Below, piece after piece: positions 36,628 to 46,098 of a stretch of DNA of 64,000 nucleotides; the stretch's first letter is position 1; each line of letters opens with the position of its first letter. The notes under the pieces were generated by a model that ran no database searches, was not told the DNA's origin, and saw nothing but the letters and a program-made list of their open reading frames with translations. The stretch covers positions 55,967-119,966 of the forward strand of contig CALLZY010000214.1 of assembly GCA_937858715.1 (NCBI GenBank), given 5' to 3'. Position numbers and translations under genes: made by a program. This DNA comes from an uncultured Chitinophagaceae bacterium. Its GTDB lineage: Bacteria; Bacteroidota; Bacteroidia; Chitinophagales; Chitinophagaceae.

Positions 36628-38778
36628 ATGAAAAAGATAATATTGTTATTAGGCAGTTTTTACTTTTCGTTGGCTATAACAGCACAAACTGATGACGACA
36701 CTTTCAGTCCAGGCAAGCTGGAGGCAATTGCCAAAAACATGAAAGCAGTTTGGGATGACACTGATCCTGAGTTTGCTGTTTCTTCCGTTCCGGAAAAATG
36801 GAAAGAAGAGAGCGGCGTCATCATTGCCCAAAAAACAAAATTCGCTTTTGATAAAGATGCCAATAAGCTGGCTGTTTATGAAATCACCCGCCGCCGCATA
36901 AAACTTAACGACCGGGATGCAGTTAACTCTTACTCATCATTTTACTTTCGTATGGGTTCAGCCAACGATGGTGCCGGCATTAAAGTGATTAAAGCAAATG
37001 GCAGTGTCCAGGATGTTTCACTCCGCAATGCTGTTTTTGTTGAAGATGCAGATGATGTACCATCCACCTTTACTCCATATATTGGCAAAGCCAATACATA
37101 TATTGACAAAAGCAAAAGCAAAGTAATCTTCTACAAAGTGGCCGTACCCGATTTAGACCCGGGAGACATTATTGACTATGGCACCATTTTCTACGATGAT
37201 AATACAGTAAAGAAAATGAGCTATATCGAGTTTGACCCCATCTATTTTGTTTGTACAAGAGAATATCCTGTCATCAGCCAGAAGTTTGAGATTGATACCG
37301 ATAATAATTCGTTCGTAAATTCAAAAGCAACAATGGGTGCTCCCGCTTTCCGGGAAACAGGAAACAGCAATGGTGAATATGTTTGGGAGGACCGTAACCG
37401 GGAAAAAATAAGTGATACCAGGTGGGTCAACAGCCTCATTGAATTCCCTATGCTGAAATTCCAGATTGTATTTTCCAAAAGCGAAAACCGTTCTGATCTT
37501 TTTATTGGCGACAGGGGTGAACTGAAACAAAACATCACACCGCAGGAACTGGCCAAAAAAATGAACAACCTCTACAACAGGCTTGACGGTTCTTACTATT
37601 ACACAATGGCAAAAGCCTATTTAAAACAAATTGGCTATGCCGACCTGAGAGAAGATGATTTTATTCAAAAAACATATTACATACTTCGCCATATTTCTTT
37701 TTACAGGTCTGAAGGGTTTTCCAGCGAACTGTTTGCCAGTTGTCTTACGCAATGCCTTGACCTGAGGAAAATTCCTTACGACCTGGTGGTAACAACACCT
37801 CTTAACCTTACAAAACCAGAAAATATTGTTTTCAGGACCGAACCTGAGTGGATGGTAAGGGTAAAAGATAAGTTCATCTTCAATGCGACGCCATTTTCAA
37901 ATCCTTATGACCTGCGCCAGGAATTTCTGAATACACCTGCATACATCATTTCACTTGGAAAAAATCCAACAGCAACACCTGTTACACTTCCAAATACAAA
38001 AATGGAAGACAACATAATGACCAATACCATTACTGCTTCCATTGATACGGCATCAAGAAACATGAGTGTGGTGCTGCAAAAAGCAATCACCGGTTTCAGA
38101 AAAAGATCTTACAACTCTGAAGCCCTGGCATATACCACTGCGCTGGACGATGATTACCGCAGTTATGGCGGCGAAGATGATATAAGAGCCGGTATGAAAG
38201 GTGCTGTACTTGACAGCTATGAAGAAAAACTGAGAGAAAGGAAAAAAGAAGACAAGACACGGAAACTGGAATACATGAAGAGTGAGCTGGCAGATTCTTA
38301 CAACAATATTTTAGCGTATAACGAATTTACCCTTAACTCTGATGGACGCACTTGGCGCAAACAGGACCTGAACTATACAAGCAAGTTTGAACTGGGTGAT
38401 ATGGTGAAGATTGCCGGCGACAACCTGTTAGTGTCTGTGCCGGGTCTTATTGGCGACCAGTTGTTCATTCCGCAGGAAGACCGCAGCCGTGAAGTAGATG
38501 CCTATATGTCATATCCTGAAGTCATCCGAAATGTTATCAATTTCACTATCCCTGCCGGTTATAAAGCTGTAGGTATTCAAAGCCTGAATACAACACTTGA
38601 TAACGAAGTGGGCACTTTTGCCGTACAGGCATCAGTTGAAGGGAATACCCTTAACATTCTTGTAAAGAAGCATTACAAAAATGCAACGGTTAAAAAAGAA
38701 GACTGGCCAAAACTGGTGGCTATGCTGGATGCAGCTTTTAATTTTTCGCAGAAGAAAGTTTTACTGAAGAAGATATAA
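36628..38778 (+). CDS. DUF3857-family exported protein, triad lost (pseudoenzyme-like)
   Basis: The 716-residue product begins with a signal peptide (MKKIILLLGSFYFSLAITAQ). Its N-terminal half matches the DUF3857 pattern of its neighbour (KLAVYEITRRRIKLNDRDAV and VAVPDLDPGDIIDYGTIFYD). In the region matching the transglutaminase core the residues differ: Cys aligns with Glu/Leu (SSELFASCLTQCL), His with Glu or Trp (EPEWMVRV), and Asp with Asn (IFNATP). This suggests a non-catalytic binding or scaffold role. The frame is open from 36541, but the ATG at 36628 begins the signal peptide. The C-terminal half has a repeat-rich beta structure. Confidence 0.83.
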   Translation: MKKIILLLGSFYFSLAITAQTDDDTFSPGKLEAIAKNMKAVWDDTDPEFAVSSVPEKWKEESGVIIAQKTKFAFDKDANKLAVYEITRRRIKLNDRDAVNSYSSFYFRMGSANDGAGIKVIKANGSVQDVSLRNAVFVEDADDVPSTFTPYIGKANTYIDKSKSKVIFYKVAVPDLDPGDIIDYGTIFYDDNTVKKMSYIEFDPIYFVCTREYPVISQKFEIDTDNNSFVNSKATMGAPAFRETGNSNGEYVWEDRNREKISDTRWVNSLIEFPMLKFQIVFSKSENRSDLFIGDRGELKQNITPQELAKKMNNLYNRLDGSYYYTMAKAYLKQIGYADLREDDFIQKTYYILRHISFYRSEGFSSELFASCLTQCLDLRKIPYDLVVTTPLNLTKPENIVFRTEPEWMVRVKDKFIFNATPFSNPYDLRQEFLNTPAYIISLGKNPTATPVTLPNTKMEDNIMTNTITASIDTASRNMSVVLQKAITGFRKRSYNSEALAYTTALDDDYRSYGGEDDIRAGMKGAVLDSYEEKLRERKKEDKTRKLEYMKSELADSYNNILAYNEFTLNSDGRTWRKQDLNYTSKFELGDMVKIAGDNLLVSVPGLIGDQLFIPQEDRSREVDAYMSYPEVIRNVINFTIPAGYKAVGIQSLNTTLDNEVGTFAVQASVEGNTLNILVKKHYKNATVKKEDWPKLVAMLDAAFNFSQKKVLLKKI

Positions 38779-38786
38779 TCAAAATA

Positions 38787-38814
38787 AGAAGTAGCAGATA
38801 TATCTGCTACTTCT
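38787..38814. terminator. bidirectional terminator
   Basis: AGAAGTAGCAGATA (38787-38800) and TATCTGCTACTTCT (38801-38814) form a perfect 28-bp palindrome between two convergent genes. It overlaps the last codons of the efflux adaptor gene. Confidence 0.85.
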
Positions 38815-40159
38815 CAAACAACTTATCCTTCGGCACCACTTTCACCTTCATACCTGTTTTCAATTTCTTGCTGATAGCATTGTAGGGGCCAATAACCACT
38901 TCTTCGCCAGGTTTCAGGCCGCTTAGTATTTGTATGTAGTTAATATCCTGTATTCCTGTTTTCACCACTACTTTCTTCACCGTTTCATCTTTCTGCAGCA
39001 CATATACCACTTCTTCCAACTCATCACCGCTTTCAGCCGTGGCTGCATCCATATCATTTGCTTCCTTGCCTTTCGATTCGTTTTCTTCTTTCTTTTTATC
39101 CTCCATGCTCTTGTCGCTGCCCTTCACCCTTGCATTTACTGCCGTCATCGGCACTGCCAGCACATTATCCACCCGTTTGGTCTTTATATCGGCACTGGCA
39201 TTCATCCCGGGGCGGAAGGGAAAAGTCAGGTTAGTTAAATCCTTATACGACTCCCTGTCAATTCTGATTCTTACTTCATAGTTGGTTACATCATTGGAAG
39301 AAGTCAGTGATGATGTTTTGGTACTGCTCGCAATTTTCGTAACCACTCCTTTAAATTTCCGGTTGTTGTAGGCATCCACTTCCACATCGGCAGAATCACC
39401 AATCTGAATTTTCACTATATCGTTCTCTCCTACATCCACCCTCACTTCAAGACCGCTCATATCGGCTACAGTCATCATTTCAGTACCTACGTTAAAAGTG
39501 CTTCCCGCCACACTCTCGCCTTTCTTCACTTTCAGCGAAGAAATTACACCATCCATGGGGGCTACAATTGTAGTCCGGCTTAAATCTTTGTTAGCCTTGC
39601 TCAATCCTGTCTTTGTGGACTGTACACTTGCCTGAAGGCTCTTTATATTTTGTTGCGCAGCATTATAATTGGCCTGTGCAGAACGAAGAGTGCTTTCATA
39701 TTGCTCCAGCTCTGCTTTGGATATTACCTTCTGGTCAAACAGTGCTTTATTCCTGTCGTAAGTTTGCCTTGCCATATCAAGGTTGGCCCTCAAAGATTCC
39801 AATGCCGCTTTACTGTTATCAACAGTAGCCTCAGTTTGGTTAACCCTTGAAGCAGCCTCATCCCGCTGCAAAGCATAAATATCTGCATAGATACGGGCAA
39901 GTACCTGTCCTTTCTTAACAGTATCGCCTTCTTCCACATTCAGTTCTGTAATCTGTCCCGAAATATCGGGGCTGATTTTAACTTCCACTTCCGGATAAAT
40001 TTTTCCGCTGGCATTTACTGATTCAACAATCGTACGGTTAGCAGCTTTTTCCACAGCCACTTTTTCAGCCTTATCGCCACCGCCCATTCCTTTCATTACA
40101 AGAAAAAGAACAGCCAGTACTGCTGCAATTATCAAAAACCATTTTAGCTTTTTATTCAT
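38807..40159 (-). CDS. efflux periplasmic adaptor (HlyD/MacA family)
   Basis: The 450-residue protein has an N-terminal membrane anchor (about 4-22) and the MFP layout: biotinyl-lipoyl half (ISGQITELNVEEGDTVKKGQ), long coiled-coil (about 95-185), second lipoyl half (TTIVAPMDGVISSLKVKKGE) and beta-barrel. The C-terminal linker is unusually rich in Lys/Glu/Asp (KDKSMEDKKKEENESKGKE region, about 365-400). It follows a tolC-like gene by 57 bases on the same strand. No permease or ATPase gene follows; the next gene is convergent. Confidence 0.88.
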   Translation of the reverse strand: MNKKLKWFLIIAAVLAVLFLVMKGMGGGDKAEKVAVEKAANRTIVESVNASGKIYPEVEVKISPDISGQITELNVEEGDTVKKGQVLARIYADIYALQRDEAASRVNQTEATVDNSKAALESLRANLDMARQTYDRNKALFDQKVISKAELEQYESTLRSAQANYNAAQQNIKSLQASVQSTKTGLSKANKDLSRTTIVAPMDGVISSLKVKKGESVAGSTFNVGTEMMTVADMSGLEVRVDVGENDIVKIQIGDSADVEVDAYNNRKFKGVVTKIASSTKTSSLTSSNDVTNYEVRIRIDRESYKDLTNLTFPFRPGMNASADIKTKRVDNVLAVPMTAVNARVKGSDKSMEDKKKEENESKGKEANDMDAATAESGDELEEVVYVLQKDETVKKVVVKTGIQDINYIQILSGLKPGEEVVIGPYNAISKKLKTGMKVKVVPKDKLFEK

Positions 40160-40216
40160 GGTGCAAATTTGTAACTATCATTAATATTTTATCATTACCC
40201 ATTAAACCATTATCCA

Positions 40217-41665
40217 TTACAACTTCAGGCCCTGTCCTTTATAAAACTCCAGCAACTTCATCTTAAATACATAGTCGAACTGTGAATATAATGCCTGAAT
40301 TTTTGCCTTCAGCACATTGTTCTGGCTGTTCAGCAAATCATAAGTTGAAAGCAGGTTCAGCGCATATCTTTTGTTGGCAAAATCGTATGCCTTCTCAGCC
40401 GTTTGAACTGATTTTATGTCTGCACTAAATTTTTGCAAAGAAGCCGTAGCATCGTTATATGCCTTATAAATATCCTGTTTCAGTTGCATATCGCCCTGCT
40501 CTTTCTGCAATTCGTATTGTTCTACAGTCAGCTTGCTCCTTTCCCATCCGGTACGGGCCTGCCTGTTGTTAAACAAAGGAACATTGATACTGATGCCCAC
40601 ACTTTGCCCAAAGTTATTATTGAACTGGCTGGGTATGGCAGATGGTTTGTAATAAGCCACTACATCGGTTCCGTCAACAAAAACAGGCACTTCTACCGGG
40701 TAATAAACACCACTGGCATTCGCCCTGGCTCCTGAATTAGAATATCCGCTAAGAACCTTGTTGTAAACAGGTTTCTTTTTAAAATTTACAGCGCTGGTAT
40801 ATAAACTGCCGAAAGCTGAAATTGTAGGATACATGCTACCTCTTGCTGCAGCTACTGACTTTATTGCCGATTGAATCCTTATCTCATTAACCTTTTGCTG
40901 CGGCATAAATTTCAGTGCCATTGTATATACAGCATCAGGCTGCAAATCAGCCAGCGGTATTATCGGAATAGAAGCCACCGGAGGTGTTTGTACATCAAAA
41001 GCAGTGGCAGCATCTAAGTTCAGCAATGCTTTCATCTGAAGTAAATAAAGTTGTGCTGTAGCCTCGGCGCTTACCAGCGAAGAACTGTCTCTTGCCAGTT
41101 GAGCTTCCAGTTCTGCTGCATTCAGTTCCGGCAAAGCACCGGCATCCACTTTTTTCCGGGTTGTCTCCAGCTGTGTTTGTGTCTGGCTGATCTGAACCTT
41201 CGCAAGATTAATCTGTTCTTTAGACAGCAAAATCTGCAAATAGGCTACAGCCACATTCAGAGCCACATCATCCTGCACCTTTTGCGTTTGTGCTTTATCG
41301 GCTTCCCAGGTGAGCCTGGATGCTTCAATAGAATTCTTCCGTGAAAACCAATTGAAAATGGTGACACCGGTTTGTAACTGCATCCCCAGGTTCAGAAAAT
41401 TATTATCCTCCAGCACACCGGTGGTTGGATTTTCTGAACGGCCAAGCCTGTAGCCCACACTGCTGCCAAAATTGAGGGTGGGAAGCTTTCCGGCCTTGGT
41501 TTGCTCAAAATTAAGTGCTGAAAACCGGGATTGCAGGTCAGTCTGCCTTACAGAAATATTATTCTTTATTGCATGGTTAACACAACGGAGAAAATCCCAT
41601 TTTTCCTGGCCACTTGCTGATAAAACACAGAAAAGAAAAGAAGCCAGAACGAATCTTTTTTTCAT
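40217..41665 (-). CDS. TolC-family outer-membrane channel
   Basis: The 482-residue product has a signal peptide (MKKRFVLASFLFCVLSASGQ) and the two long helical hairpins of TolC proteins, with conserved opening WDFLRCVNHAIKNNISVRQT. The frame is open to 41692, but the ATG at 41665 starts the signal peptide. It pairs with the HlyD/MacA-like adaptor downstream for drug or macrolide-type efflux. It is clearly a different paralogue from the TolC protein at 16264-17685. Confidence 0.88.
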   Translation of the reverse strand: MKKRFVLASFLFCVLSASGQEKWDFLRCVNHAIKNNISVRQTDLQSRFSALNFEQTKAGKLPTLNFGSSVGYRLGRSENPTTGVLEDNNFLNLGMQLQTGVTIFNWFSRKNSIEASRLTWEADKAQTQKVQDDVALNVAVAYLQILLSKEQINLAKVQISQTQTQLETTRKKVDAGALPELNAAELEAQLARDSSSLVSAEATAQLYLLQMKALLNLDAATAFDVQTPPVASIPIIPLADLQPDAVYTMALKFMPQQKVNEIRIQSAIKSVAAARGSMYPTISAFGSLYTSAVNFKKKPVYNKVLSGYSNSGARANASGVYYPVEVPVFVDGTDVVAYYKPSAIPSQFNNNFGQSVGISINVPLFNNRQARTGWERSKLTVEQYELQKEQGDMQLKQDIYKAYNDATASLQKFSADIKSVQTAEKAYDFANKRYALNLLSTYDLLNSQNNVLKAKIQALYSQFDYVFKMKLLEFYKGQGLKL

Positions 41666-41728
41666 AATAGGCAAAGTTATGCTAAATGCCAACGGGAGCT
41701 AAGCCATTTTTTGTGAGCGGTAGTTACT

Positions 41729-42895
41729 TCATTCCGGCAGTTTTACCAGTGCCTGCTCCATATCCCTTATCAGGTAGCCCGGTTCTTCCAGTCCTGCATA
41801 CATGCGGATGTAACGGTGCTCCGGATTATCGGGGTCAAAATCTGCGACAGGAATACCGGCACATTTGGGAATGATAAGGCTTTCATGTCCGCCCCAGCTT
41901 ACCGCCATCATAATGTGCTGCAGCGATTCGCAGAAGGTTACAATATCTTCCCGCCGCCGGGTTTTCAGTATGAATGTAAATAAACCGCAGGCACCTTTCA
42001 TTTGCTTGCGGGCCAGCTCATACTGCGGAAAAGTTTCGTCAAGCGGAAAAAGGATGCGTTCTACCTTCGGATGCTGTTTTAAATATTCAATTACAGTTGC
42101 CGTAGTCTTAGTTATACGTTCAATACGGGCAGGCAGTGTACGCAAACCCCTTATCAGCAACCAGGCATTAAATGGTTGTATTCCGCTGCCGATATTCAGG
42201 TATTCACTGTCAAAAATTCTTTTCATCATCGCCTTTGTCCCGCACAAAACACCTCCCAGCGTATCGCTATGGCCACCAATGTACTTGGTTGCAGTTTGCA
42301 TAGCCATATCAATTCCCAATTCAACCGGTTTTTGATATAATGGTGTACAATAGCTGTTATCAATCAGGGTAACGATACCTTTTGACCTTGCGAAATCAGC
42401 CACTTCTTTTATCGGTTGGATAGCAAAATCCCAGCTGTTGGGCGATTCGAGATAAAAGAATGTGGTATTATCCTTTGTGGCTTTTTCCCAGTTTTCAATG
42501 GCAGCACCGTTAATGTAAGTAACAGAAACATTAAACCGGGGCAAGATCACATCAAACATACGCTGTACCCAGGTATAGGGTTTTGCGACTGAAACTATGT
42601 CATCGCCTGACTTAACATTGGCAAGAATGCCTGCAAAGATTGCAGCGGCCCCATTATTAAACACAAGGCAGTCTTCTGCCCCATCTAATTCAGCCAACTT
42701 CTTACGCAGAATATCCACAGTCGGATTTAAACCCCTGCTGTACAGATAGCCCTGCATCTCATCTTCAAAAGCGGCAGTTAAATCCGCAACTTTCCTGAAG
42801 GCAAAATTGCTGGTTTGTATAATAGGCGGAGAAACTGCATTAAAGTACAGTTCACGGTCTTCGCCCAGTTCATTTATTATTTGCGAAATGTCCAT
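41729..42895 (-). CDS. PLP-dependent Cys/Met metabolism enzyme (cystathionine synthase/lyase family)
   Basis: The 388-residue enzyme shows family marks: YSRGLNPTVDILRKKLAELD, VFNNGAAAIFAGILANVK, VTLIDNSYCTPLYQKPVELG, and the PLP lysine in ATKYIGGHSDTLGG. Members are cystathionine gamma-synthases, beta/gamma-lyases or methionine gamma-lyases; the exact reaction cannot be chosen here. Its ATG directly follows the stop of the amino-acid permease gene (TAA then ATG, no gap), so uptake and breakdown of an amino acid are probably linked. The product lacks a signal peptide. Confidence 0.9.
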   Translation of the reverse strand: MDISQIINELGEDRELYFNAVSPPIIQTSNFAFRKVADLTAAFEDEMQGYLYSRGLNPTVDILRKKLAELDGAEDCLVFNNGAAAIFAGILANVKSGDDIVSVAKPYTWVQRMFDVILPRFNVSVTYINGAAIENWEKATKDNTTFFYLESPNSWDFAIQPIKEVADFARSKGIVTLIDNSYCTPLYQKPVELGIDMAMQTATKYIGGHSDTLGGVLCGTKAMMKRIFDSEYLNIGSGIQPFNAWLLIRGLRTLPARIERITKTTATVIEYLKQHPKVERILFPLDETFPQYELARKQMKGACGLFTFILKTRRREDIVTFCESLQHIMMAVSWGGHESLIIPKCAGIPVADFDPDNPEHRYIRMYAGLEEPGYLIRDMEQALVKLPE

Positions 42896-44227
42896 TTACT
42901 GGTTATTTTTTTTCAGCCTTTGTGCAGCAAAATAAAGTATGATAAACCCGGCCAGTACTGCCGTTCCGGTTAAGGCCAGCATGGGTTCTTTTACGGCAAT
43001 CATTGTTCCCACAAAAATATAAGCAGCAATAAATATCAGGGGAAGCAACGGGTAAAACTTCATTGAATAAATACCTGTTCCATCTAAATGCTTTGTCCGT
43101 TTCCTTAATACAAATATCGTGGCGGCAGATGTGGCCATTCCAATAGAGTCAAGGAAGATTACAAAACTGAGTATCCGGTCAAATGTATCGGCAAAAAACA
43201 AAACAACAACGCAGATGGCAGCAAAGACGGTAAGACTTACCGTCAGTACATCTTTCTTTTCATCTTTCTTACTGAAGGCTTTGGGTAAAATGCCGTCAAC
43301 ACTCATGGCATACATCACCCTGGGATTACTAAGCAGCAATACATTCACATATGCCAGCACAGCCAGGAATAATAAAACGGAAGAGCCGTATTTACCGGGT
43401 GCCCCAAACATTTTTTCTGCTACTACAGAGGCGATTCCTGATGTTTCTTTCAGGTTGTTAAACCCGATCACCTTTACATAAGAATAACTGACCAGTAGAT
43501 ACAGAATTATAATAACGATGATGCCGATAAAAATCCCCTTTGGAATATTCTTCTGCGGGTTTTGAACTTCATCGCCAAAGTTGATAGTTTGCTGATAGCC
43601 GCCATAAGTAAATGAAGTTGCCTTTAACGCCACCCCAAAAGACAATAGCAAGGCCGCTATCGATGTTTTGCTCTCATCAATGATAACTGGTGCTGTGCTG
43701 TGGACAGAAGGAAAAAATAAAGCTGCCACAATTACAAGCAGCATCCCGATTTTAATCACCATAAGCACATTCTGGGTTTGAGAACTCATGCGAAGACCCA
43801 GCAAATTCACCCCGTAAAAAAGTACGATTGCCGCCACCGCCAGGACAGGTTTCCATTTGGCTACAGCATCAGCTTCCACCAGCAGCGGCGTTATATACTC
43901 ACTGCCAATTAATGCCACTCCTGAAAGAGAGGCTGCATTAGAGATAAGAATGATGATATTAATACCGAATGCTAAAGAGGGATGATAAGCGTAAGAAAAT
44001 ATTTTGTAATAGCCTCCGGTAATGGGATACCTGCTTCCGATTTCAGCATAAGTTAATGCACCGCAAATGGCTACAAGGCCGGCCACTATCCATGCGGCAA
44101 AAAAAATGGTTGGTGTTGCGGCGGCATTGGCTGCATCTTTTGAAGTTCTGAAAATGCCTGTGCCAATAACCAGCCCGATCACAATCATTGTTAAGGAAAA
44201 AAGTCCCAATTTATTCTTTTCACTCAT
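42896..44227 (-). CDS. APC-superfamily amino-acid permease
   Basis: The 443-residue protein has about 12 membrane helices. It begins with the APC signature GLFSLTMIVIGLVIGTGIF and contains GLVAICGALTYAEIGSRYPI and FGDEVQNPQKNIPKGIFIGI, typical of the amino-acid/polyamine/organocation family. The ATG at 44227 is chosen from a frame open to 44365. It is directly coupled to the PLP enzyme gene downstream, so a sulfur amino acid is a reasonable guess for the substrate (inference). Confidence 0.92.
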   Translation of the reverse strand: MSEKNKLGLFSLTMIVIGLVIGTGIFRTSKDAANAAATPTIFFAAWIVAGLVAICGALTYAEIGSRYPITGGYYKIFSYAYHPSLAFGINIIILISNAASLSGVALIGSEYITPLLVEADAVAKWKPVLAVAAIVLFYGVNLLGLRMSSQTQNVLMVIKIGMLLVIVAALFFPSVHSTAPVIIDESKTSIAALLLSFGVALKATSFTYGGYQQTINFGDEVQNPQKNIPKGIFIGIIVIIILYLLVSYSYVKVIGFNNLKETSGIASVVAEKMFGAPGKYGSSVLLFLAVLAYVNVLLLSNPRVMYAMSVDGILPKAFSKKDEKKDVLTVSLTVFAAICVVVLFFADTFDRILSFVIFLDSIGMATSAATIFVLRKRTKHLDGTGIYSMKFYPLLPLIFIAAYIFVGTMIAVKEPMLALTGTAVLAGFIILYFAAQRLKKNNQ

Positions 44228-44261
44228 GGCTTGAAGATACAAAGAATAACCTCTCTGGATT

Positions 44262-44290
44262 AAAAAAGGCCTTGTGGAAACAAGGCCCGG
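44262..44290 (-). terminator. terminator of the PorG-like gene
   Basis: On the minus strand GGCCTTGT and ACAAGGCC (44280-44287 and 44268-44275) form an 8-bp stem with a 4-base loop, followed by TTTTTTAA. It separates the barrel gene from the permease gene. Confidence 0.8.
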
Positions 44291-44435
44291 ATTTACATCT
44301 AACTGCCCGACAAAATTGGGTTGCCGCCTGTATAGCCACAGGCTGTATTTCACTCCATGTCGCATTATTTGGACAAACAGCTATAGCAATAGTTAAAATT
44401 GTTTGGATAAATGCACCATTTGTGCCGCCGGATTT

Positions 44436-45185
44436 TCAGTACCTGATTTTAGGACAAGTCAGGTTGTTCTTTTTTCCGGTACGGTAAATAATTCCTACCG
44501 AATAATTAAGGTAGTGGTCGTTCTTCCAGGGATTTACTGCTTCACTAAATCCATCTAAGTAATCAGTATAATTAAGACGGTATGAACTTTCAGCATTTAC
44601 TGCCAGTTTGGGTGTAAAAAAATATTTCACCCCGGCTCCAAGCGGAATAACCGGCAACAATTTTGGCAACGAATGTACAGTGTCTGCCGCCAGGCCATTC
44701 CATAAATCTGTTGCTTCCGGAAAGTATGATGCGTTGATACCGCTCCAGTCCCGCTTAATATTCAGATAGGCGAGGCCAGCGCCGGCAAAAAGATATGGTG
44801 CAAATCCTTTGTCTGTGTAATTTCTTTGCAATGGGCTCCATACCAAGTGAGCAGCAAGCTCAGCAACAGGGGTGGAAAACTTAAAATTACGCTGTTGCCT
44901 GTATTCGGGGTTATCATATACTGATTCATCACCCTTAAGCTTTCCCAACACAAAATTTCCCCGTACAGAAAACGAGGGACTCAGAATTCTAGAGGCATGA
45001 AGCCCCAGCGACAACTTTTGTGTTTCAAATGAGCCAAGCCGTTTGGGAGTAAGGTCTCCCTGGTACACAAGGAAACCAAGATTTATCCCAAACTCGTATT
45101 TAGGTTTTTCAATTTGTGCATTCACTTTAAACAAAACCGTTAAGGCTGCAGCGGTCAGTGTTACTTTAATTGATGTACGCTTCAT
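44436..45185 (-). CDS. outer-membrane beta-barrel protein (PorG/DUF6089-like)
   Basis: The 249-residue product has a signal peptide (cleavage near KVNAQ, about 24). Barrel strands follow: YEFGINLGFLVYQGDLTPKR, LSLGLHASRILSPSFSVRGN, FAPYLFAGAGLAYLNIKRDW, GAGVKYFFTPKLAVNAESSY. The GDLTP segment and YLFAGAGL strand are close to PorG-like proteins associated with the type IX secretion system. It is shorter than the related protein at 30248-31174. The gene seems monocistronic, with a terminator behind it. Confidence 0.8.
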   Translation of the reverse strand: MKRTSIKVTLTAAALTVLFKVNAQIEKPKYEFGINLGFLVYQGDLTPKRLGSFETQKLSLGLHASRILSPSFSVRGNFVLGKLKGDESVYDNPEYRQQRNFKFSTPVAELAAHLVWSPLQRNYTDKGFAPYLFAGAGLAYLNIKRDWSGINASYFPEATDLWNGLAADTVHSLPKLLPVIPLGAGVKYFFTPKLAVNAESSYRLNYTDYLDGFSEAVNPWKNDHYLNYSVGIIYRTGKKNNLTCPKIRY

Positions 45186-45390
45186 CGGACAATTTTTCGG
45201 GTTAAAAAATTCCGGGCAGAAGCGATTGGAGGGCTTTAATGAAATACTTGCCTTTCGGCCCGTTTACTAAACGAGGCTGGCTGACAACTAAGATGTAATA
45301 TTCCTGAAACGGAAAAACCGAAACAGAATTTTGTAAAATTTGTTAAAGAAATGCTGCAAAAATTATTCCGAAAAAAATAACAGGTAACGA

Positions 45391-46089
45391 TTAAACCTTT
45401 CGCCAATCGGCAATAAAATCAAGATAACTGTCGCTGATAGGAAGCTCGGCACCGGATTGCAACCGGGCCTTCTTATTAAGGATTGATTTCACTCTTGAAA
45501 CTGCAACAATATAACCTCTGTGAATGCGTCGAAATTCATTTTGCGGAAGTTTCTCCAGCACTTTTTTCATAGTCATCAATGTCATTATCGGTTTTCCGGC
45601 TGAAAGGTGTATGCGTATGTAGTCTTCAAGGCTTTCGATATAATCTATTTCAGTCAAAGGAATTTTAACCAGCCTGTATTCTGAATACACAAAGAGACTA
45701 TCCGGCCCCGGCCTTTCAGTTTTTTGTTTGTATTCAAAGTACTCAGAAGCCTTATTGACTGCCCTGGTAAAACGTTCAAAACTGATTGGCTTCAGCAAAT
45801 AATCCACGGCATCAAGCTCAAAGCCTTCCAAAGCATAATTCTTATATGCCGTGGTAAAGATTATCATCGGCCTCTCCTGAAGGGAACGGACAATATCTAT
45901 TCCCGATATGTCAGGCATATTAATATCGGCAAACAGTAAGTCAACAGAATTACTCTGCAAAAAGAGTTTCCCTTCAATGGCATCATCAAATGTTTTTACA
46001 AGTTCCAGTTGCGGAGTTCTGGCAATGTATTCCTGCATTAATGCTAATGCAAGCGGTTCATCATCTATTGCCACACATTTGATTTTCAT
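45391..46089 (-). CDS. LytTR-type response regulator
   Basis: The 232-residue protein has a receiver domain (about 1-120) with acidic pocket DDE, phosphoacceptor Asp in FADINMPDISG, and conserved Lys in DYLLKPI. A LytTR DNA-binding domain follows (about 135-230; YIESLEDYIRIHLSAGKPIM, RRIHRGYIVAVSRV). It lies 9 bases downstream of the sensor kinase gene on the same strand. This is a LytS/LytR-type pair; the targets cannot be told from the sequence. Confidence 0.95.
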   Translation of the reverse strand: MKIKCVAIDDEPLALALMQEYIARTPQLELVKTFDDAIEGKLFLQSNSVDLLFADINMPDISGIDIVRSLQERPMIIFTTAYKNYALEGFELDAVDYLLKPISFERFTRAVNKASEYFEYKQKTERPGPDSLFVYSEYRLVKIPLTEIDYIESLEDYIRIHLSAGKPIMTLMTMKKVLEKLPQNEFRRIHRGYIVAVSRVKSILNKKARLQSGAELPISDSYLDFIADWRKV

Positions 46090-46098
46090 CTTATAAAA

